Source: Dermatophagoides farinae
Lineage: Eukaryota; Arthropoda; Arachnida; Sarcoptiformes; Pyroglyphidae
Length of the DNA stretch: 64,000 nt
Direction: 5' to 3'
NCBI RefSeq assembly: GCF_024713945.1
Contig: NC_134680.1
Span: 2,442,001-2,506,000 of the forward strand
Position 1 is the stretch's first letter. Each line of letters starts with the position of its first letter. The translations under genes were made by a program, and so were the position numbers. The notes under the pieces are model-generated. The model was not told the origin of the DNA. It was given only the letters and a program-made list of their open reading frames with translations, and searched no databases. Positions 24,088-37,146 of this stretch are shown piece after piece.

Positions 24088-26683
24088 TTTATTTTATCAT
24101 AGTAAATAGTAACGGAAAAAAAACTAAACAGAACAAAACCTAAAAAACCACCAAATATTTGTATGTGTGTGTGTATGTTTCGAATACAGAAAAAACCAAA
24201 CGAACCAATTGAATCAATAGAAGAAAAAAGTTCCAAACTGAAACAAAACAAAACAAAAAAGGGAGTGGGCATCATCATCATCATTCAAATTGCGGAATAT
24301 AATTTCTTCTTCTATCTGTTGTTTTGCTTCTTCAATTCATTGATTTTATTATATGAAAGATGTTTGTTTTGATTTGTCAAAGGTGGCGCCATTCAATTCT
24401 CATTGGAATCATATAATTCCAGGATGTTGTTAACAAAAAAAAAACACAACAAAATATTAATAGTGCAAAAAAAAGCAAACTTGAAGAGAACGATTATTGA
24501 ATCGATTCCAACAACAACGATAACGGTAATAATAAGCAAATAAACAAGGCCAAACATCATCATCATCAACAACAACAAAGAAAAAAGATCCGAGAAAAAA
24601 AGGCTAGAAAACCACACCCAATTTTTTTATATTACTTTTGGACTAGCTAGACTGACATATTACCTGTCCATTATTATTATCATCATCATCATCATCATCA
24701 GCCACAGAGAGATGGATATTCTTTCTTTCTTAACTTATTCATAATATAAAAAGAGAGAGAATATATCACGGCACCTGGGATAAAAACCTAAAATATTATT
24801 ATATTATTGACAGGTATCATCATCATTGATGATGTGAACATTTTTTGTTGTGTTATTTTTATGTAATAATAAATTTCTGGATCATCATCATCATTATGTG
24901 AAAGGATGATGATGATGAGAATAATATATAGACAAAGAATCGTGACAAGCTATGATGATGATGATGATGTGATGTAGAGCACCGCGCCCATATTCCATTT
25001 ATTATTATTATTATATAAGGATTGGAAGGAACTTTTCAATAAACATACTGTACACACACAGATAGATTCTGTTTATATAATAATAACAGTGTTCATCATC
25101 TTCATAATGGATCCAGAATATTTTGTCAAGACAAAAAGGGATGAAGATGATAAATTAGCTTTTTGTCTTGTGATGAACGAATATATAATATAATAATCGA
25201 TTGTGTGGCTGTCAAATCGAATGGATGATGATGATGATGATTGTCATTGGATTTTGAACAAATCAGAATCAAAATCGGATGATGATGACAATGAACGAAT
25301 CCATCGATTGTGTCGGTTCGTATTTTTTTTAATGGCAAAAAAAATATCTATATATTCAAACCAATTTTTTTTCACTACATTTTTGATAGACATCAATCAA
25401 TCATGAAAAACACACACACACACACACAGAGAGAGAAAGAGAAAACAAACACCGGGAAACGGAAATCAATCCAGCCAACATCATCATCATTATTACCATC
25501 AACATCATCAACAAAAACAACAACAACCATACATTTTCCTTTAAGGTTATCATTAAAGTACATTAAAAAAAAAATTTTGGCATCCAGAAAAACAAAATGA
25601 AAATTAACAAGAAAATGTATTTACATCCACATAATACATTACATACATACAACATACATAAAACACACACACAAACACCGGATATCGATGCATCCGATGA
25701 ATAATGATGATGATGATGATGATGGTGGCCAGATTTTGATATTATAAAAAGCCAATTATGATGCCATATTGCAATATTGATATTTTGATTTGTGTTTAAG
25801 TGTGATTCTGTGCGTGTATTATTATGATACAACCCATACATAAATTATATGGACATTTATCCCTAATATTATGATAGAATTAATGTCCTTATAATTATGA
25901 CCAATCATTGTATAATATTTTTCGTTGTTATTGTTGAATTCAATGTCCGTTGTCAATGGATACAAATAATAATAATAATAATAATAATGATTATGATGAT
26001 GAGAAATCAACACATACACAATGTGTGTGTGTGTGGATGTGTGTGTGTTTTGAACAAAAAACCACAAAAAAATCGGCCAAAATCAAAAAAAAAAAAAAAA
26101 AACGGATGGATGTTTTTTTTGCGATTATCACACTAGATATATGTAATATTACCATCATCATCATTAATATAATAATATATACAGAGAAGCCTCTTCCCCC
26201 CCCCACTTCTCTTGCGCCAACATCATCTAAAACGAACATTTAAAAAAAAAAACTGCCAGCATTTTTTTTACAACAAACAAAAAACACAGAATTGAATAGC
26301 GGAAGATAACAAGCAAAAAAAAAAATTATGGTTTTTTTTTGAAAAAAAACCTTGTATCCAATGGATACGACCGATCGACCACACACACAAGAGTGATGAA
26401 AAATAACAAAATGGAAAAAAGCACGAATAACCTCCGAATATGCATAAATAACAACAGCAACAAACAGTAAAAGATTATTATGAAATCCTAATCGTGATGT
26501 GATTAACAAATGATGAAATCGGAATCAAAGTAATTCAGATAGCAATCCAAATCGTTGAGATCCATAAAATAGATTAAAGAAAAAATATCTTAGTTTGATC
26601 TTTATGTGAATTTTTTATTTTTCACCATATCCAAGTAATATTATGATGATGTTGATGATGAATTATAACCACTCACACACACA

Positions 26684-26719
<36 letters not shown>

Positions 26720-27213
26720 GCAGGAATAGAATAAAAACATAACATAACATAATCGACAGGTAACCATGACATTTTTTCTGGAATATTTCTTCAATTTTCA
26801 TTTATAGTGATCATCATCATCATCATCCATTCAATAACAACAAACATCAATTGTCAGACATCATCATCATCATCATCATCAGCAACAACAATCATTAAAC
26901 AATGAACAAATGATGTCTGGTTGTTATGGTTTCAAAACTGTTGTGATCCAAAACAAACCAATAATAATAACATTTGATAGAATGAAATGAAGAGAGAGAG
27001 AGAGAAAGAAAAAAAAAGTCCAATTTTTTCTCTGGATTGATAATTGACAGAAAAAGAAAAACTGCGATGCCATCATCATCATCATGGCCATATATAAAAT
27101 GTATATCATCATCATGTAATCAAAGAATCCACACACAATACACATTATACATTACACAGAAATATCAATATTACAATTAGATTTATACATAATAATCATA
27201 ATAATATATCCAC

Positions 27214-27250
27214 GGATAGAGATAGAGATAGAGATAGAGATAGATAGATG
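27214..27250. repeat. (GATAGA)n hexamer repeat
   Basis: About five copies of GATAGA passing into GATA tetramers. It contains many GATA cores, but only as a simple repeat. Confidence 0.85.
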
Positions 27251-28646
27251 GATAGAAAAGAGATAAACACATCCATGGGAGATATTGATTGCAATGTAAA
27301 CATTAAACATCCAATCATCATCATCATGGCCAACAAATCAACAAAATAATGGTGATTTTATACGGTAAAAATATTTGATTCGATTTTTTTTTATTTTGGT
27401 AATTTCAATTGGGTGCCACGACGGTAATCGTAGAAAGTGAGATTAAATCGAGATAATTTTCATCATTTTGATGCTACATAACGTTTTTTACCGGTTATTT
27501 TGGCTTGTCTACAAACATTCATTGTATATTTTTTTCTTTTGCGAGGTTTTCATGGGAAATTGCATCAAAAAAACAAACCTGATGACAACAATCATTAAAA
27601 AAAAAAAAATATGATAACAAACAAACAATGAAAAAAAGAAAGATAAAAACGACGATGATGAGAAGGATGGAAACAAATTCAAATTCTATGATCGATAGTG
27701 GAATCGATAGATTTGTTCATCACCATCATCATCATCATTATTGTTCGAATTTTTTTTTTATTTCACCAGGGATATGATGATGGAATTCTAGAATATAATT
27801 TCCATTTTTTTCTTATGGTGTACCATCAATAATACCCGGGTAAATGGCAATGACGATGATGATAATCACATAAAATTCATTCAATATTGAATTGAATGAA
27901 TAATAAAATCAACACGCCCAAACCAAAGCAAAAAAAAAACATATGATCAGTTGGCATGCACATCATCATCATCATCATCATCATCAATATGATCATGGCC
28001 TAGTCATTTGGACATATGGTCCAATACACATACAATGAAATTTTGCGTTTTTTTTCATGATTCTATGGCTAACAAACGTGCACATTTCGGGCGTGGCGCC
28101 TTTTATCCAGTTATTTTTTTTCTACATCGTTGAATTCATCATCACCACTCACTAATAATTACTTTCTGGAACACTCATCATCATCATCATCATCATTTGG
28201 GACATATAAATAATTTTCGTTTTCATTTTCTTGTGACCAAAAGTGATAATAAAAAAAAAATTTTGGGCGATGATGTCAATGGGCGAATAATGAAGAGAAA
28301 AGCAAAAAAAAAATTTAAAAAAAAAATACCCGGCAATTTGGAACATCGAAATCGCTGTGGCCGCCACTGCGACAATCATCATGGAAATATGTGAATCTAC
28401 CCGCGAATCTATTTATTTCCACAATTCTATCATCATCCGTCATTTCATTTTGGGAGGATGAACAAGAACAAAATTGAACCAAAAGAAAAAATTACTCCAC
28501 CAAAAAAAAAGAGACACCTTTTTTTCATCAAGATAAAAATGCCAAATCAATTGGATCAACAACACATATAAAACATGGACAGCCATCGCCCATTGAAATT
28601 GGAATAAAATTTCAAAAAAAACAAAAAATGATGTCCAAAAAAATTC

Positions 28647-28689
28647 ACCAGGTAGAAAAAAATTAAATCTGACCAGGTAGAAAAAAATT
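28647..28689. repeat. 18-base direct repeat with 25-base period
   Basis: ACCAGGTAGAAAAAAATT occurs at 28647-28664 and again at 28672-28689. Each copy contains CAGGTAG, the core bound by Zelda-type factors in Drosophila. Confidence 0.7.
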
Positions 28690-31038
28690 GATGCGGCTTC
28701 CCGTTTAACATTATAATAGATCTTCAAACCTATGTGTCAACATTATCAAACACATTATTCAGGTATGTTTCATCGAATAATAATAATAATAAACAAATCT
28801 GTAAAAAAAAATAACAACATAAGAAAATTTCTTTTTGTCGGCTTTTATTGTTGTGACTGTATTATATATTAGTCACGTTGCATAACCAAACCAGAAAACA
28901 ACAAACGACGATGACGAAAAATGAAGAAATGATAAACATACATGATACGGTAAAGTAAAAAATATTCATCATCATCATCATAAGTGTTTATTCAATTTTC
29001 TCCAATCTTCAAGTTCATAGGTCATCATCATCGTTAGATCAGCAAAAAAAATGATATTAATATCGGCGGTAGGTAAAAGCAAGCAAAATTTCTATTTATA
29101 TCACACACAGAGCGGTTATGGCAAGGTAAAAGGCTTAATATCATTTGTGTTATGGATTGCAAACAAAACAAAACAAAAAAATATCCGAATCGAATATTTT
29201 GTTGGCAACTCTTTTAACATCACTTACCGTTTTGTTTATTTATTATGATGTGTTGATGGTGATGATAAGAATTACAATGTTTTTTTTCGTTTGATTGTCA
29301 TCTATGATGATGTCCACGACTAGGCACTTTTTTTCGTTTTTGTTTTGATTATCGATATCAGATCAAAGGTTCATCATGTTTATTTTGATTTTTTGTTTCT
29401 TTTTTCATCTGGAATGATGATGATGGGTGAGTAAAGTGGTTGATATGAGAAATGAATCGAAGCGTGGTGTGCGTGGTAATCAGAATCAAATCACAATATA
29501 AAGACACAGACATACACACACACACACACACACACGTATACATATAAAACAAGAGAGTAAAAAAAATGAAATGAGGTAAAAACAGGACGTCGATTGATGA
29601 TAATGACGATTGAAATAAAAAATTGCACAAAATTTAATGTGAAAAATAAATGATGATGAATTGAAAAAAAAATTAAAAATTAAAAAAAAATGAAAAATGA
29701 AAAAGGGTCACACACATTCATCATCATCCCTTTCTTGTGCATGTTTTAAACACATGCAAACAACAAAAACAAAACAACGATCAAAAAAAAAATTGTCGTT
29801 TTATTGGAAATTCATCATGTTCTTCAGTCAATCAGAATTTGAAAATAGAACCAAAAATGTTTTTCGCGCTTTAAATTAAAAAAAAAGAAAATCTACTACT
29901 ATTCTGAATTCAAAAAATTTTGAAAGAATTCAATGTGTGTTTGTGTTTGAATTGTTGTGTATGTATATACACAATGTTAACAATTCGACGACCAAACTAT
30001 TACTGAAAACAGATGAAAAAAAAACTTATGTCAAACTATACACAATAATATATTAACCAATATCAACCAACGATAATGACGATAACTACAGCAACCACCA
30101 CCGCCACCACCACCACTATACACAATGCTGCACACACACACGCACACATCAATTTTCAACGAAGAGAAACGACATGAAAGGGACATTCACGCATGATGAT
30201 GATGATGATGATGAGGATGGATGAGAGCTGAAAGTATGAGGAATTGAGAGAGACAGAAAACAGCAAAAGTCCGATTTGGATCGGTAAAAAAAAAATCAAG
30301 CCATATATAACTCTCGCATGACATTGGCTGTGTGTTATGGATATATCATGTTCAATTTCAACAAACACGAATATTCAAAAAAAAAACAAGTTTCAATAAC
30401 CGATTATTTGATGACGACGTCTCAGAATCAGCTTTTACATCAGCCGATTTTTCGTTAAAGTTATACGAACATTACAATTTTCAATGAGTCAAAAGGGTTT
30501 TCAATTGAATTCTAATAAATTTATATGTTGTTCTAAAATGAGTCTTGATTTAATTTTTTTTTTTTTGATTTTTGATTTATCATGAAAAAATTTCTGGAAT
30601 TTTCTTTTGTCAAAATCAAAAAAAATTCTGCATCAATTGATAAGGATGAGGGAGGGTGAGGATGATAATGATGGTGGATGCCACTACCATGTTCCGCTTT
30701 CATCTTTATTCTGGCTTCATGTCGTCTTTATCTCTACAGCTCAAATACCGTACCGCCCACATTTTTCCAATTTATTGTGCTTGTGTAAGAGAAGAAGATG
30801 AGGATATGAATGTGGAATGATAACAAAAAACACTGTGTAGATATTTACATAGAATGAATGTTATTGCTACATGGATTTTACCGTTTGAAATCACAAATCA
30901 TCATGATCATCATATAACCCTTTACCTTTGCAAAAAAAACTGTTGATCATCATTATTTTTGATTAAATATATTGAAAAGCAAAAAAAAAAAAAAATTCAT
31001 CGATAAGAACGCCCTCTGGATGCGATAGAAAACACATC

Positions 31039-31062
31039 CTGCTGCTGCTGCTGCTGCTGCTC
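31039..31062. repeat. (CTG)n trinucleotide run
   Basis: About seven to eight CTG units in noncoding DNA, unlike the prevailing ATC-type trinucleotide runs of the window. Confidence 0.85.
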
Positions 31063-32651
31063 GGTGGATCTGGTCACTATATTTATGACAAGAGGGGGAA
31101 GAAAGAGGGAAGTGATTAAAAGGGTGTCAATCATTTTTCAATCTTTAATGATTGACCTCTACCCAACAACAACAACCACAGTGTGTGTAATACAAATAGG
31201 ACCCAAATGATCATCACATGGTTTCTTTTGGGTCTATCCTTTATTTTATTTTTTTTTCATTTCGTTGCCTCTTTATTCATTTCATCATTGACCCTAATCG
31301 TGTTAGGCAAAAAAATAGCTTGACCATCCGTCCATCCATCCATCCATCTACGATGGTCAAGTTCTCATCATCATCATTCTTATGTGCATTGGTAACATTT
31401 GGTTTTGAATTTTTCTTTTCAAAACTTTCTTCAAGGTCTTTTCTTTTTCTTTTTTCTCGAATACACAAACATACCCTGTTCATTATGAAAAAGGATGATG
31501 ATGATGATAAAAGAAATGGGGACCCTAGGGAAAACGAGAAAAATAAAATATAAATACAAGAGCAGCAGTAACAGCATACTAAGGTCTAAATAGAATAAGA
31601 AGAGAGGGGTAATCATGATGATGATAATGGGGCCTAGCTACTACTTCTTGCTGCTGCTATGTTATATGTTTGACCAGTGTATGACCAATGTCTTTACACA
31701 TCATCATCAATAGCTAACAATGACCAAACTGACCAACACACACACACACACAAACAATGATCATCATCATTTTTGGTTTGGTCAATCCGCACACTATGTT
31801 CGAAAGAAAACTGGTTAAAATAAAATAAAAAAGAGCCAAACAGCAATTTTTTCCTCTCTTTCTTTTTGGTTTGACCATCATAATACACACATAGAGAGAT
31901 AGGGCCTAGAAGCTATAGACTATTTATTGCCCGTTGCTGATGTTGTTGTTGGACCTAACTTGCTTGCTGGTTGCATTGCTGTTGTAAAAAAAAATTTCTT
32001 TTTTTCCCCTTTTGAATTTGCTAATCTTACCTCCAAAATGCCCAAACAATGAATAAATGGAATGAAATGTAATCGAAGTTTTTTCGATTTTTTTCCGTTG
32101 ATTGTTGTGGCCCCAAGGGTTTGAAATCGAATGGACCATGGTTGTACGAAAACACATACACACACGGTGAGAGAGAAAGAGAGAGAGAAAATGAGAGATA
32201 CCAAAGGAAAATGTAAACCAATGCTTAATAGTCAGGTAAAAAAAAGTGAAGTGAAGAGTATAGGAGAGAAAAAAAATTGATGTAGAAAAAAACCGATTGA
32301 CCATTGGTCAAGAAAGAATAAAAAAAATGTGCCCCATCGAGCTAATTAAGATGAAGAAAGAAAAATAGCCAAAGATCGAGCTAAAACACATACACACACA
32401 CACAACAAAATACGAAGTAAAAATGTGTGGAGGCTTTTTTTCATTGTGTGTTCAACTTGTTGTTCAGCTTGAAAACAGTTTTTTTAAGAAAAAAAAATTC
32501 TTAGCCTCTATTTCTTCTTGTTGTTGTAGTTAGAGGGGTTGAGAGACTATCATCATCAATTCGAATCGTTCGTTTGTGATTGATTACCCGAATGGCCTAC
32601 TCTTTTCTTCTTTTTTCTCATGTGTAAATGTACACAAGCGGCTGTTGACCA

Positions 32652-32682
<31 letters not shown>

Positions 32683-35506
32683 CCTTGAAAATGAAAATGT
32701 TTGTATAAAAGAAAACAGAAAAAACCGATTATAAATGAATCAAAGATGCGCGCTATATCATCATCATCATCATCGATCTATCGATGATGATCATTGATCA
32801 ATGATCGATGCCGTTTTTGTTTCTTAAAAAAAATGAGTAGAAAAAATTCTATGGAATTTTTTTTTATGTTCATCCTTTATAATTACCCGATCATCATCAT
32901 CATCATCATCAATGAATGAATGGATGAATGGTCAGGCTGGAGCCAGTCATCGTGGCCGTTGTTGTTATTGATGATAATGATAGAAAAGTTTAATGTGTAC
33001 ATCATTGAAGGTCAAGAAAAATAGAGCAAAAAAAAAGAGAGAAAAACAGATGAAAAACTGAGCAAAAATTAAAAAATAATAATAAATGTTTACCTTTTTC
33101 AATTTCTAATCATTTGAAAATCATCTTATCATCATCATCATGGAATGTAAAGAACCATGAGGTTCTTCAAAAAAAAAAAAAAAAATTTCTTTAAAAAATA
33201 CGTACAAAGCTCCACCCCATACTGTTGTTGGTTATTGGTACATTGATGATGATGATGATGATGATAATTACTATTTATGATGTGCAACAACAAAAAAAAT
33301 TGATGGCCTTATCATTCTTCTTCTTCTTCTATATATAACACATAAACATAGAGACTAGTTTTAAGAATTTTTTAAAACTATACTGACCAATCATATTTCT
33401 GTTTCTGTTTACTGTTTTATTATTTTTCCATTTGGTCAGAGAAAATAAAAATGTGAGAAAAGAGGAGGAGCAATAATAGCATCCATTCAAAGCAATTCGT
33501 TATATAATAATGATGATATAGCATCATCATCGATATAAAAAGAATCATAGACGCATCAATCATCCGTTATATATTTGTGCCTTTGTGAATAGATATAGTA
33601 GGCGGAGCAAAAATAGCCATTTTCTTTCTATCCAAATAGCTATTTTGATTTAATGGGGACGTGGGTAGGTGTGTATTATCCACATTCACTTGTTGTTTTT
33701 GATGATGATGATGATGATAACATCATAATGAGATGGACAATTAAAAAAAAAAAAAAAATAAGCAATGATCAATCATAATCGATGAATTTTTCTAGGTTAA
33801 ATTGAAATTGATGTCAATTGTATGATGTTTCATTTTGATAACATCATCATCATCATAGGAATTTGATGACAAAAAAACAAAACGATGAATTTGTTTTAAT
33901 CATTCGAAGAGTTTAACCATAATCATTATCATCGTCATCATCGTCATTATTATTATTGATAGGATATGGAGAAAATTTGTGCATCATCATTGCACATCCA
34001 TTTTTTTTTGCATGATAATAACATCCATCCATCCATCCATACATTCATTCATTCAATGATCAAACGAATTGTTGCCATCACAAAACTAGAATATATGGAT
34101 GTCATTTTTTTTTTTTTTTTTGATGTCTGATTGTAACATCCAATTTCGAATTTCTATTATAATAATATGATATGATGATGGATGATAAATTGACGAATTT
34201 TGCTTCATCATCATTGTAATTATTCCAAAAATTTCTAAATCAGAATACCCGATCATCATTATTAATCGAATTTTAAATCAGAAAAAAATGGACAACAATA
34301 ATAATTAACAACAATATGAATATATGGATAAATTTAGCGACAATGAAAATGACATTGACAAAGTATTTGCATTTTTGAAAGCTTTGGATCATGGATCTCG
34401 TAGTTGTTAAGAATTGATCAGTAGATCATTTGAATCGATGAAAACGTATTCTATGTCGGTTTTATGAGTTTCCAAATTAAATTCTTTTTCGATGTTCAAA
34501 AAAAAATCTGTTCATCATCATTCCATTCAATGATTATGATGATGATGATGTTTTTTTTTTGTCATTGGAAACGAGTTGTTTGTTGTTGTTCCATCGATTC
34601 GGAAAATCAAAAAAAAAAAAAAAAAAAAAAAAAAGAAATGAATTATTAGATGCCAATTCATTCATCATATATTCTACGGTCAAAAACATCTGAAATCATT
34701 AATGATGCTGATGTATGTTTGTGGCTGTGCAATGATTCTGCGTTATCATCATCAAGCAACAATCGAATTTTGAATCTCAAAAAAATGGGCCGTAACTGTA
34801 ATCAGATAAATTATTATTCAATATTTATATTTATTTAATGCTATTCAAAGTGCTAAACAAAAAAATCATATATAATTTTGTGGCCCATAATTAAAAATTT
34901 TTATTACTACCGGCAAACACACACACACACACACAAATTATATTGATTGCTTCAAAAAAAATTGTCAATGAGAAATTTTTCATATGATCTTTCTTATTTT
35001 TTACAGAAAAATTTCTCTGCTTTCTGGTGAAATAAAATGGTAAAAAGTCTTGTTTTTTTTTGTTGGCTAGTTGTATCGTTTTAGATGGCCATACAATTTT
35101 TGACGGAAACATACGGTATATGAAAGAGAATTCACAATTGAATTCATTGTGTATACATTCATGGAATTTATTCAATGGAAACAATTATCCAAAATTGTGA
35201 ATTGGTCTCAGGTTTGTGTGCTGGTTGGTTGGTTGGTTGGGCCAAAATCAATAAATTCATCATTCCCATTTGTTCTTTTCTCTTTTAAATTATTTAATAA
35301 AAGAGAAAAAACTTTTTATATTTTCGTGCCCAAAATCGTTATTTGTCATCATTTTTTTTTCTTATTTGAAAAAGAGATGACGATGACGATGGAATAAGAA
35401 ATGTTCATTTCACATTTATTCAATTTTCACTGATTAAACACAACAGTATATTTGTCCAATAACTAATTTTGGCTAAAATTTTCATTCAACTGATTCATAT
35501 CCATTC

Positions 35507-36952
35507 ATGATAATTCAAAAAACAAAAAGAAAAATTCATGTTGTTCTCGGAACGATGATTGAACAATTGAAATTTTATCATACATTTAAACAATTATTAT
35601 GTCCATCGAATCATCAATGGTGGACAAATGAATTATATTTACTTTGGTCATTGGCTATCCGTTTCACCATTCTTAGTATCATAACATTTATGGATGAATC
35701 TGTATTAAAAAAATATTGTCATTATGATACAATAGCTGCATTCTTGTTTAACTATGAAAATTTGCAACATTTCAATATAATACAATGTCGAATGATAAGC
35801 ATTATTATGCTGATTTTTATCATATTTATCATACATAGTGAATTGTCTATATATTTTTCTGATCATAAAACTATTACATGGAAATCATTGTATGATATAA
35901 GCAATCAAAATTATGATCATTATTTATATTGTCGATTTAAATCCACATCACCATCACGATCATCAACATTGAAAAGGATCGCTGCTTATCATCGATGGCA
36001 TTCAAATCTAATTGGATTCCTATTGAATGGCCGTAATTACTGTTATCGTAAAATTAATGAACAAATTGATTTAACAAAATTTAAACAAACCAAATTAACA
36101 ATATTTAAATATGCTAATGTTGAACAACGAATTCCACTCATATTGGTCATGAAAATTGCTGAATTTATGAGTGTGTTTGTTCCCATTCTCGCCTTTGTGT
36201 CCGTGTTTATTCCTGGTTTATTCTTTTATCTTCAATTTATTATTATGAAACATATGTCAAATCTATGGCCAATAGCTTTATTCGATGCTATTTGTTTTCT
36301 TTATTTTAGCCATATTATTATGCGTAATATGATACTATATTTTAATTTCAGTTCATTAAATACCGTATTCTATCGTACTCGTATGAAATTTCTGAAACAA
36401 AAATTACAGCGTATTATTACTGATCAACAGAAAAAATCACAGCAAAATTGTTTATATTATTTTTATCTTAAAAAATTTCAACGTGAACATCAACATATGA
36501 CCAGTTGTCTGATGATTGGAGGTCTCGATGTATGGAATTCTGTATTTCTTATGGGTTTAATTTGCAATATACCGTTGAATGTTTTATTTAATTATCAATT
36601 ATTTTTCGGAAATAATTCTTCACGAACACAATTAACATATTTTGGATTTGTATCTATACAATCAATGATATTTGGTACAATATTAAGTATAACATCAACG
36701 ATAAATTCTCATTTTCATACATTTAAACACCATCTACCTAGTTTACAAATAAATATAAAACCATTGACACTTAAATGGCAAATATTAGAATTCTATGAAC
36801 GTTTAGTTAATGATTATGGTGCAGAATTTGGCTGGTATATTGGAAAAATTGCTGTCATTAATTTTAATAATTCTGTACAGATTCTATTCACATATCTATC
36901 AATAATGCTGATTATGTTTAAATTTTTCTTTAAAAATGATATTAAATTTTAA
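35507..36952 (+). CDS. Gustatory-receptor-like multi-pass membrane protein
   Basis: Single exon of 481 residues with no signal peptide. I count about seven hydrophobic helices: near residues 45-62, 93-112, 217-245, 250-275, 345-370, 380-400 and 445-475. The last helix region, NSVQILFTYLSIMLIMFKF, resembles the C-terminal arthropod gustatory-receptor signature (a TY followed by five hydrophobic residues and Gln-Phe), although the Gln is replaced. A long basic intracellular stretch (RTRMKFLKQKLQRIITDQQK) precedes it, as in insect and mite GRs, which act as ligand-gated cation channels with an intracellular N terminus. No ligand can be guessed. The gene is isolated between two gene-poor tracts and intronless, while most neighbours are spliced. 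An internal Met at 35552 is an alternative start. Another polytopic family is possible. Confidence 0.6.
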   Translation: MIIQKTKRKIHVVLGTMIEQLKFYHTFKQLLCPSNHQWWTNELYLLWSLAIRFTILSIITFMDESVLKKYCHYDTIAAFLFNYENLQHFNIIQCRMISIIMLIFIIFIIHSELSIYFSDHKTITWKSLYDISNQNYDHYLYCRFKSTSPSRSSTLKRIAAYHRWHSNLIGFLLNGRNYCYRKINEQIDLTKFKQTKLTIFKYANVEQRIPLILVMKIAEFMSVFVPILAFVSVFIPGLFFYLQFIIMKHMSNLWPIALFDAICFLYFSHIIMRNMILYFNFSSLNTVFYRTRMKFLKQKLQRIITDQQKKSQQNCLYYFYLKKFQREHQHMTSCLMIGGLDVWNSVFLMGLICNIPLNVLFNYQLFFGNNSSRTQLTYFGFVSIQSMIFGTILSITSTINSHFHTFKHHLPSLQINIKPLTLKWQILEFYERLVNDYGAEFGWYIGKIAVINFNNSVQILFTYLSIMLIMFKFFFKNDIKF

Positions 36953-37114
36953 ATTAAATTTCATTTTTATTTATGCTTTATTCAAATAATGGAAAAACAT
37001 TTTCTTTTTTTCTTTGTTTTCATTTCTGAATCGGTGTAATTCAATTTTTGTGTTTCATAAATCTCTTTTCTCATATAAGTACGGTATGTATTTGAATATT
37101 TGAAATCAAAATGC

Positions 37115-37146
37115 GGGGGTGGTGGTGTGGTGGTGGTGGTGGTGGA
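37115..37146. repeat. (GGT)n G-rich microsatellite
   Basis: About ten GGT units after a GGGGG run, a strand-asymmetric G-rich tract that could form a two-layer G-quadruplex. Confidence 0.8.

Noticed and set aside
33141-33154. TGGAATGTAAAGAA, identical to the first 14 bases of miR-1
   Set aside because: The bases after it differ from miR-1 and no complementary arm for a pre-miRNA lies upstream. The only local fold is a short hairpin (AAGAACC-ATGA-GGTTCTT, 33150-33167) that breaks up the would-be mature sequence, so chance is likelier.
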